20,554 nucleotides of DNA, from positions 1-20,554 of the forward strand of contig JAFQOB010000020.1 in the NCBI GenBank assembly GCA_017395725.1. Direction: 5' to 3'. Below the pieces are notes generated by a model. The model did not search any database. It was not told where the DNA came from and worked only from the letters and a program-made list of their open reading frames with translations. The DNA comes from Clostridia bacterium. GTDB taxonomy: Bacteria; Bacillota_A; Clostridia; Oscillospirales; CAG-272. Below, piece after piece: positions 15,204-20,554 of the stretch. Every line of letters begins with the position of its first letter. The stretch's first letter is position 1. A program made the translations under genes and the position numbers.

Positions 15204-16058
15204 TTATATTTCCGCATCAATAAATGTAGGTGAATGGTCTGACAGGGGCAAATAGTATTCTGGGGAATAGCGCTCAAAGCGGCGTACGACAAGGTTTTCT
15301 TTGCCGTTAATTAAAATATGGTCAATTGCTCTTTCAAAGGGATAGTCATAGTAATAGCTTTCAAACCCGTCGCCGAAGCAATAGTGAAGACCAGCGCTTT
15401 CGTCAACGTATTCGGTTGCAATATCGTGTGCGTGAGAATAGCCGTTATTTAGAGCAGACTGAACGCATTTTGAATCATATCCCGCATTCAAGTCTCCAAC
15501 GATTACAGAGGGGCAGTTGTACTTTTCTTGGTAACATCTTATCTTTTCAATAAGCAAATTAATCTGATATACTCTTGCTTCGGCGGAATGTGGCTGATAA
15601 TTCGGTTCAGTTGGCTGCGAGCTTTTCCACCAAAGGTGTGTTGATGCAAAGATAAATAGCTTTCCGTTATCTTTTGCGCGAAAAACAGCGATGCTCCAAG
15701 ACTTTGTTTTATAGTTGTTAAAGCAACCCTTGTAGCCGGGGACTTCTTCGGGATAAAGAAAATAATCGGAGTCAATAAGTTCAAACCTTTCTGGACGATA
15801 GAGTATGGGTGTATCCTTACCCCAGAGAAGAGCGTATTTTAACCCTTCTTTAGAACAGCCGTTTATCAGTTTTTCTGCCATAAGAGCTGACATTTCCTGA
15901 CAACCGATAATATCGGGCAAAAGGTCTTTATATACTCTTACAAATCCCTTATAACGAGCTTCTGCAGAGCAGTCAAGACCTTTAGACTCCCATTCGGGAC
16001 GGTTGTTGTCATTTTTCCAAAGGTTGTGGGACATAAGTCTTATTTTGCACTTATTCAT
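15204..16058 (-). CDS. Endonuclease/exonuclease/phosphatase (EEP) family protein
   Basis: A 284-residue metal-dependent phosphodiesterase-fold protein. The family's catalytic residues are visible in order: N12 (SHNLW), E55 (GCQE), H141 (STHLWW), D189 and N191 (GDLNAG), D246 (AIDHI) and D274-H275 (LSDHSP). The fold acts on nucleic acids, phosphoinositides or other phosphoesters, and the substrate cannot be assigned. There is no signal peptide, so it is cytoplasmic. The start is ATG 16058, because GGAGAG at 16065-16070 is correctly spaced before it. The longer frame to 16073 would use a TTG that overlaps that ribosome site. The stop lies 4 bases from the start of the radical SAM gene, so the two are probably cotranscribed. 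Confidence 0.87.
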   Translation of the reverse strand: MNKCKIRLMSHNLWKNDNNRPEWESKGLDCSAEARYKGFVRVYKDLLPDIIGCQEMSALMAEKLINGCSKEGLKYALLWGKDTPILYRPERFELIDSDYFLYPEEVPGYKGCFNNYKTKSWSIAVFRAKDNGKLFIFASTHLWWKSSQPTEPNYQPHSAEARVYQINLLIEKIRCYQEKYNCPSVIVGDLNAGYDSKCVQSALNNGYSHAHDIATEYVDESAGLHYCFGDGFESYYYDYPFERAIDHILINGKENLVVRRFERYSPEYYLPLSDHSPTFIDAEI

Positions 16059-16100
16059 ACTTGTTCTCTCCAATCAAAAGTGTTGCTAATGTAATAAGTA

Positions 16101-16661
16101 TTATAAATCAACAACTACAGGTTCGTGCTTAATATGGGGGAGATATTTTTCAAGAATATCCGAGGTTTTGATTTTGAGTGTAGAGGTATTTATGCAAGGG
16201 TGGCAACGAACGAAATCGCTTTCGTATATTTCTCTGTCAAGAAGGAGTTGAACTTCGATATTCTTATCGTTTGCAAGTCCCATAATGCTTACCGAACCGG
16301 GAGTTATATCAAGATATTCAAGCATTTTTTCGGCGGGAGCAAAAGAAAGACGTGCGCTTCCGATTTGCTGAGAAAGGTCTTTGGTTTTAAAAGGCTTTTT
16401 ACCGGGCATCATAAGCATATAGAACTTTGTCATTTGTCTGTTACAGAGGAAAAGGTTTTTGCAGATATCAACACCGATAATTTTTTCAACCTCTTCACAG
16501 TCTTCTATAGTATCTGCGGCGTCGTGGTCGGATCTTTCGTATTCAATACCGAGGGAATCGAGCAAATCGTATACTCTGACTTCTTTTTCAAGTCTTTCGG
16601 ATGTATTTTCAGGTCTGCCTTTATAAAGGGTAGAATCAACGTAAAAAGATTTTGTTTCCAT
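16101..16661 (-). CDS. ProX/YbaK-type aminoacyl-tRNA deacylase
   Basis: A 186-residue single-domain editing enzyme that should hydrolyse mischarged aminoacyl-tRNA, most likely Ala-tRNA(Pro) as in the ProX/PrdX group. It aligns over its full length with that family by eye: an N-terminal helical part (about 20-50), KNLFLCN with K68, the Lys-rich loop MPGKKPFKTKDL, IGSARLSFA (100-108), ITPGSVSIMGL (119-129) and CHPCINTSTLKI with H154. The ribosome site AGAGG lies 9 bases before ATG 16661. It begins 21 bases after the MATE stop codon and leads toward the EEP gene, so all four minus-strand genes could share a transcript. Exact tRNA specificity cannot be read from the sequence. Confidence 0.88.
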   Translation of the reverse strand: METKSFYVDSTLYKGRPENTSERLEKEVRVYDLLDSLGIEYERSDHDAADTIEDCEEVEKIIGVDICKNLFLCNRQMTKFYMLMMPGKKPFKTKDLSQQIGSARLSFAPAEKMLEYLDITPGSVSIMGLANDKNIEVQLLLDREIYESDFVRCHPCINTSTLKIKTSDILEKYLPHIKHEPVVVDL

Positions 16662-16682
16662 AATATTATCCTCTCATATATA

Positions 16683-18014
16683 TTACCAATATTTATATTT
16701 TTTTCTTTTTAAAAACAGGAAGAATACAGTGACAATTACAGCAAGTACTTCGGCAACAATAAGCGAATACCAAATACCGTCGGTGTCAAAAATAACGGGA
16801 AGAATCAAAATAGCGGCTACCTGAAAAACAAGGGTACGCAAAAATGAGATAACAGCCGAGGTAAGTCCGTCATTGAGGGCAGTAAAGAAAGACGAGCCGA
16901 ATATGGCAAAACCCGCAAAGAGAAATGAGAAAGAGTAAATAACAAATCCGTGTTGAGTAAGCTCAAGTAAAGCCTTGTCATACCCCACAAATAAAAGTGA
17001 TAGAGGTTTTGCGAGGACTTCGCCGAGAAGTACCATAAAAACAGAAGTTACGGATATAATCAATGTGCTTTTTTTAAGCAAACTTTTCAGTTCGCTGTGT
17101 TTTTTCGCACCGAAGTGAAAGCTGATAACAGGGGCGGTACCTACCGAATATCCGATAAATATGGCTATAAAAATCATACTTACGTACATCAGTACGCCGT
17201 AGGCTGAGACACCGTCTTCCCCCGCGTATTTTAGAAGCTGAATATTGTACAGCATACCTACAAGAGACATAGAAAGGTTAGACATTAATTCCGATGAGCC
17301 GTTGGTAAAGGTTTTTATAAGAGTTCTGCTGTCGAAAACAGTTGACGAAAGCCTGAGAAGGCTTGAGTTTTTTCTTGAAAAATAAATAAGAGGAATAACG
17401 CCGCCGACGAACTGTGCCAATGCCGTAGCTATGGCAGCTCCAGCCAAGCCCCAGTTAAATATAGCGATGAAAAGCCAGTCAAGAATCATATTGGTAACCC
17501 CCGAAGCTATGGTGGTCCATAGTCCAAGCTTGGGTTTTTCTGCAGTTATAAAGAGGCTTTGAAATTCAAATTGCAGAACGAAAAAGGGGAGAGCAATAAG
17601 TATTGTGGTTGCGTAAAGGACGCATAGGTCTTTCATTTCCCCCTGTGCGCCAAGCAATGAGGCAACAGGTTTTATAATAATTATTCCAACCAATGCTAAT
17701 ATAACGCCAAGTATTATTGAAGTATATACAATCAGAGAGAATTGCATATTTGCTTTTTGCGGTTGTTTTTGCCCCAAGGATTTAGCAATAAGAGCACTGC
17801 CTCCGGCACCGAACATAAAGCCGACAGAGCTCATTATCATAATAAATGGATAGATAAGATTAAGTGCGGCAAAGGGCGTTTTACCGATATAATTTGAAAC
17901 GAAATAGCCGTCAACAACGCTGTAGATAGAAGTAAAAATCATCATCATTATAGGCGGCATAGTAAACAGAAACAGTTTTTTATACGTAAAGTGGTCCGAA
18001 AGCTGTATATTCAT
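16683..18014 (-). CDS. MATE family multidrug/cation exporter
   Basis: A 443-residue integral membrane protein with about 12 predicted helices, the usual length of MATE (NorM/DinF-type) antiporters, which expel drugs or metabolites using a Na+ or H+ gradient. The N-terminal sequence KKLFLFTMPPIMMMIFTSIYSVVDGYF and the following FVSNYIG / AALNLIYP region are characteristic, and the two six-helix halves are visible. The start at 18014 is set by GGAG 8 bases upstream and by the promoter at 18049-18077. The longer frame beginning at 18077 starts in the -35 box and is excluded. Substrate is unknown. It is first in the minus-strand gene set. Confidence 0.93.
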   Translation of the reverse strand: MNIQLSDHFTYKKLFLFTMPPIMMMIFTSIYSVVDGYFVSNYIGKTPFAALNLIYPFIMIMSSVGFMFGAGGSALIAKSLGQKQPQKANMQFSLIVYTSIILGVILALVGIIIIKPVASLLGAQGEMKDLCVLYATTILIALPFFVLQFEFQSLFITAEKPKLGLWTTIASGVTNMILDWLFIAIFNWGLAGAAIATALAQFVGGVIPLIYFSRKNSSLLRLSSTVFDSRTLIKTFTNGSSELMSNLSMSLVGMLYNIQLLKYAGEDGVSAYGVLMYVSMIFIAIFIGYSVGTAPVISFHFGAKKHSELKSLLKKSTLIISVTSVFMVLLGEVLAKPLSLLFVGYDKALLELTQHGFVIYSFSFLFAGFAIFGSSFFTALNDGLTSAVISFLRTLVFQVAAILILPVIFDTDGIWYSLIVAEVLAVIVTVFFLFLKRKKYKYW

Positions 18015-18048
18015 TAAAAAACTCCGTGATTTACAAGCATTAACAAAT

Positions 18049-18077
18049 ATTATACAACATAATATTAACAAATTCAA
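18049..18077 (-). promoter_or_regulatory. Sigma-A promoter of the MATE gene
   Basis: On the minus strand, TTGAAT (18077-18072) and consensus TATAAT (18054-18049) have a 17-base spacer. Transcription would begin near 18042 and cover the MATE, ProX, EEP and radical SAM genes. Confidence 0.85.
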
Positions 18078-18119
18078 GAAGCAAAGATTATTTTGTTTTG
18101 AACAAAAGGGCTACCAAAT

Positions 18120-18142
18120 AATGTTGTTGACAACTCAACATT
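18120..18142. promoter_or_regulatory. Inverted repeat over the degV -35 box
   Basis: AATGTTG (18120-18126) and CAACATT (18136-18142) are perfect 7-bp arms spaced by 9 bases, enclosing the -35 hexamer at 18127. A second nested pair, TGTTGA/TCAACA, spans 18125-18140. It is a candidate repressor site. Confidence 0.45.
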
Positions 18143-18155
18143 GTTTGTGTATAAT
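18127..18155 (+). promoter_or_regulatory. Perfect-consensus sigma-A promoter of the degV gene
   Basis: TTGACA at 18127-18132 and TATAAT at 18150-18155 with a 17-base spacer match both consensus hexamers completely. The predicted transcript start is near 18162. Confidence 0.92.
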
Positions 18156-18197
18156 ATAAAATGTAAAGTAAAATAATGGCAAAAGGTATTAAGACTT

Positions 18198-19034
18198 ATG
18201 AAAAAAATTAAGATAGTAGCCGATTCATCGGCAGATTTGTTGGTGTTTGAAGATATAGCGTTTGACAATGCGCCTTTGAAGATTATAACGACAGAAAAAG
18301 TTTATACAGACGATTCAAGCCTTGACGTAAGACAAATGGTTGACGATTTACAGAATTATAAGGGTAAGTCATCTACATCTTGTCCGAATACAGAAGATTA
18401 TTTAAGATGCTTTGGAGATGCTGATGAGGTCTATTGTATAACGATTACAGCCACCCTTTCTGGCAGTTACAATTCCGCATGTTTAGCGAAAAAGCAATAC
18501 GAGGAAGCTTATCCCGAGAGAAAGGTGCACGTTATCAATTCGCTTTCGACGGGACCGGAAATGTATTTGATAATTGAAAAAATATCCGAATTAGTTAAAT
18601 CGGGGATGGAATTTGACGAAGTATGCCAAGAGATTGATAAGTATATGAAAAACACAGGCTTATTGTTTATGCTGCAGTCGATGAAGAATCTTGCGAACAA
18701 CGGAAGAGTAAGCCATATTGCCGCGAAGATGGCGGGTGTACTTGGAATACGGGCACTTGGAAAGGCGAGTGACAGGGGGGACCTTGAGATGCTTGAAAAG
18801 TGCAGAGGAGAAAAAAGAGCGCTTGAATCTATTGTTGAACAGTTGAAAAAATTGGGATACAAAGGCGGTAAGCTTAGAATATCCCATTGCTTCAATAAAG
18901 AATTTGCAAATAGAGTTCTGGACAGTTTAAAGGCTGAGTTTAACAAGATTGACGTAAAGGTGTATAATTGCCGAGGACTATGTAGTTTTTACGCAGAGCT
19001 TGGTGGACTGCTTATCGGTTTTGAAAAAATATAA
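18198..19034 (+). CDS. DegV family fatty-acid-binding protein
   Basis: A 278-residue cytoplasmic protein of full family length. DegV/FakB proteins hold a fatty acid, and in several Firmicutes they present it to the kinase FakA for phosphorylation and entry into phospholipids. Visible features: the N-terminal KIVADSSADL, TS at 60-61, TATLSGSYNSA (84-94) with the loop that binds the carboxylate, VINSLSTGP (112-120) and LANNGRVSH (165-173). No fakA-like gene lies beside it, so the partner kinase would be elsewhere. The ribosome site is modest (AAAAGG, 11 bases before ATG 18198), while the promoter is perfect consensus. It is divergent from the MATE gene, with the -35 boxes 50 bases apart. Confidence 0.92.
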   Translation: MKKIKIVADSSADLLVFEDIAFDNAPLKIITTEKVYTDDSSLDVRQMVDDLQNYKGKSSTSCPNTEDYLRCFGDADEVYCITITATLSGSYNSACLAKKQYEEAYPERKVHVINSLSTGPEMYLIIEKISELVKSGMEFDEVCQEIDKYMKNTGLLFMLQSMKNLANNGRVSHIAAKMAGVLGIRALGKASDRGDLEMLEKCRGEKRALESIVEQLKKLGYKGGKLRISHCFNKEFANRVLDSLKAEFNKIDVKVYNCRGLCSFYAELGGLLIGFEKI

Positions 19035-19039
19035 TTTTT

Positions 19040-19112
19040 CGCACTAACTAATGTTTGAGTATTTGGTGTTCCCAAATTCTCAAAAACTTTACCTCAACGC
19101 ACTAACTAATGT
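19040..19112. repeat. 15-bp direct repeat
   Basis: CGCACTAACTAATGT occurs identically at 19040-19054 and 19098-19112, with copies 58 bases apart. No gene was seen around them. They could be remnants of a tandem non-coding repeat or binding sites. Confidence 0.7.
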
Positions 19113-19121
19113 ATGTATAGA

Positions 19122-19167
19122 AGTTTTTGCGGTTTCCAAAGGGGCTTTTTTCAAAAAGCTCCTTTGG
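19122..19167. repeat. Dispersed hairpin repeat, copy 2
   Basis: AGTTTTTGCGG leads into a hairpin with arms CCAAAGGGGCTTTTT (19136-19150) and AAAAAGCTCCTTTGG (19153-19167), with one wobble. It shares the core CTTTTTTCAAAAAG and the AGTTTTTG lead-in with the element at 14291-14334. Confidence 0.6.
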
Positions 19168-19208
19168 TGTGGGTTCGGGAGCAAGGCTCCTGATTGCCGT
19201 TACTTCTT

Positions 19209-19246
19209 AAAAATTCTTGCATAAGCAAGAATTTTTTCTTTTTTAG
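19209..19246 (+). terminator. Intrinsic terminator downstream of degV
   Basis: A 12-bp perfect stem (19209-19220 with 19225-19236) and ATAA loop are followed by a T-rich tail to about 19246. It lies 175 bases after the degV stop, beyond the repeats, so the degV transcript may carry a long structured 3' end. Confidence 0.85.
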
Positions 19247-19310
19247 GGGATAAATATTTTATTCAATGGAACGAAAGCGATAGTGTTTAAGATCCACCAA
19301 TTAAATTTCC

Positions 19311-19339
19311 TTGATTTCCCATTACTGATATGCTATAAT
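19311..19339 (+). promoter_or_regulatory. Sigma-A promoter of the last gene
   Basis: TTGATT at 19311-19316 and TATAAT at 19334-19339 have a 17-base spacer. The predicted transcript start is near 19346, so the leader is very short, starting close to the AAAGGCGG ribosome site at about 19346-19353. Confidence 0.85.
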
Positions 19340-19360
19340 ACATACAAAGGCGGTGAAGAT

Positions 19361-20554
19361 ATGGAGAATACCGGTAAAACAAAATATGTTTTTAGATTAA
19401 CCAAAAACGTAAAGAATATATGTATAAATTCCGGCGGCGGTATATTTATTTTTTTATTGTTGTTGGTAATGTTATTGATGAACCCATACTGTTTGCCGGG
19501 AGTGTTTAGGTCGGATAACTTTTTTCAGCCAGATGGCATTTATTCACTTATGTTATCATTTTTGATGATATGTGTTCTTTTGGGAATTATACTCCTGACA
19601 CCGCACTATTTAAGAAATAACAAGACCGAAGAAGGCAACGAAATTCCGGCGAATTTGCGAATTTTTTCACTGTGGCTGCCGATTTTTCTTTGTATAATGC
19701 TTCAAACTGCTATTTGTATAGTTTGCGCCTTAATTTCTAAGCATTTTAATGTATCGATTTTTGTTATTTTGTTTGTGGGTGTATTGTTAGGTATACTTGC
19801 GTATGTCTGGATAATTATTTGCTCTGCTGTGTTTTATGTTTCAAAGCTGATACGGTGGTATATTACGGGACTTTCAGCATTATATATTGCACCGATTTTT
19901 ATCCATAACGTATGCAAGGTGATTTATTCAGCTACTTCGATTATTCCGTACACAAGATTTCCTGAATTTATTTTGTATTTAAATCCGGTTGTGTCGGCAC
20001 CGCTGATATTCAGAGGCGCGATTTCGATGATTATATTTTTTGTACTGGGAATTGCGGGTATTATTGCGGTATCGATATTTATTCAAAAAAAGAAATATAA
20101 TACTGAAAAGATAGGCATAATCACGTTGGTTTATAAGAAAATATCGATTCTTTTGCTGTCGGTGGCTTTTGGTTTGTTTTGGTCAAGAGGATTTTTAGAC
20201 AGGACGCAATTGTCGGCAAAATTTATTATTTCCTTTTTGATAAGTACAGTATTAACAGCATTATTATTGACGTATTTTGCATTCCGTAAAGACAGACTTA
20301 AGTTTCGAATGGGTATAATTCTATCAGCAGTTGCAGTTTTTTTCGTAGTGATTTTGTGCGGTATTCCTGCTTTGGCGAGAATGAATGCGTATAAGCTGCC
20401 AAGCCCCAAGGAAATATCAAGCATAAGGCTGGTTGTGGGTAGCTTCGGTGCAGTTGATATGGATAAATACTTTGAAGAATGTAATGATTTGAACTTAGGA
20501 CTGCTCAAATTAACGGAAGAGGGAAAGATAGAAGAAAAAAAGACTGTAACGTCA
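19361..20554 (+). CDS. Polytopic membrane protein, 3' end outside window (possible ABC-2-type permease)
   Basis: An open frame of 398 codons from ATG 19361 to the window edge with no stop, read by translating the sequence directly. AAAGGCGG sits about 7 bases before the ATG, behind a good promoter. About nine hydrophobic helices are visible (near 28-46, 62-80, 102-125, 132-160, 170-188, 205-240, 260-275, 286-306 and 318-338). After residue 340 the chain becomes polar and probably extracytoplasmic (LPSPKEISSIRLVVGS). That layout, a permease core followed by an outside domain beginning with a P-x-x-I-x-S-I/V pattern, recalls YtrC/YtrD-like ABC permeases with a DUF6449-type tail. That assignment is tentative. 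A nucleotide-binding ABC subunit, if it exists, must be beyond the window; none lies upstream. Confidence 0.7.
   Translation, partial: MENTGKTKYVFRLTKNVKNICINSGGGIFIFLLLLVMLLMNPYCLPGVFRSDNFFQPDGIYSLMLSFLMICVLLGIILLTPHYLRNNKTEEGNEIPANLRIFSLWLPIFLCIMLQTAICIVCALISKHFNVSIFVILFVGVLLGILAYVWIIICSAVFYVSKLIRWYITGLSALYIAPIFIHNVCKVIYSATSIIPYTRFPEFILYLNPVVSAPLIFRGAISMIIFFVLGIAGIIAVSIFIQKKKYNTEKIGIITLVYKKISILLLSVAFGLFWSRGFLDRTQLSAKFIISFLISTVLTALLLTYFAFRKDRLKFRMGIILSAVAVFFVVILCGIPALARMNAYKLPSPKEISSIRLVVGSFGAVDMDKYFEECNDLNLGLLKLTEEGKIEEKKTVTS

Larger units (their letters stand above)
19035..19360. other. Gene-free region between degV and the last gene
   Basis: No credible coding sequence was seen on either strand. 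In order it holds the 15-bp direct repeat, the second hairpin repeat, a small GGAGC/GCTCC hairpin near 19180, the terminator at 19209-19246 and the next promoter at 19311-19339. Confidence 0.7.

Noticed and set aside
16125..16712. Plus-strand 195-residue open frame
   Set aside because: It is antisense to the well-recognised ProX gene and has no recognisable domain or ribosome site.
20131..20508. Minus-strand 125-residue open frame
   Set aside because: It lies wholly inside the long plus-strand membrane-protein frame, which has a promoter, ribosome site and hydrophobic helices.

Overview
The window looks like chromosomal DNA of an anaerobic, fermentative low-to-mid GC Firmicute of the class Clostridia, probably a gut Oscillospiraceae/Ruminococcaceae-type organism. 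Evidence: strong AGGAGG-type ribosome sites, sigma-A promoters with exactly 17-bp spacers, hairpin-plus-T-run terminators, Fe-S- and flavin-rich oxygen-sensitive metabolism, and best-recognised families (DegV, Hdr/Flx, MATE, GH2) typical of gut Clostridia. The genus cannot be fixed from the sequence alone.

Layout. (1) 21-2288, a GH2 beta-galactosidase-like glycosidase with an odd C-terminal tail, closed by a terminator and followed by a repeat-rich intergenic stretch. (2) 2625-3842, an FAD-dependent oxidoreductase with its own promoter. (3) 3966-4772, a VanY-type D,D-carboxypeptidase lipoprotein with its own promoter and terminator. (4) 5051-14221, a tight ten-gene operon: hdrB, hdrC, hdrA, flxD/mvhD, two AsrA-like FlxB/FlxC-type Fe-S proteins, flxA, a fumarate-reductase-type Fe-S subunit, a fumarate-reductase-type flavoprotein, and a three-helix PQ-loop-like membrane protein, ended by a 16-bp-stem terminator. 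(5) 18014 down to 14354, a minus-strand set: MATE exporter, ProX-type aminoacyl-tRNA deacylase, EEP-family hydrolase, radical SAM protein. (6) 18198-19034, a DegV protein divergent from the MATE gene. (7) 19361-end, the start of a polytopic membrane protein that runs off the window, possibly an ABC-2-type permease.

The centrepiece is region 4. HdrABC plus FlxABCD is a known soluble NADH-linked, probably flavin-based electron-bifurcating module. Here it is fused genetically, with overlapping or nearly touching genes, to FrdA- and FrdB-like subunits that keep the C4-dicarboxylate catalytic residues but have no cytochrome b or quinone anchor. The reading I favour is a cytoplasmic NADH:fumarate (or related enoate) reductase in which the exergonic step to fumarate pays for ferredoxin reduction. 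This resembles the thiol:fumarate reductase of methanogens, but with the HdrB-like domain encoded as a separate gene. The reaction is inferred, not shown.

No tRNA, rRNA, CRISPR array, transposase or integrase was found. Several dispersed hairpin repeats, a 15-bp direct repeat and several candidate operators are recorded as findings.
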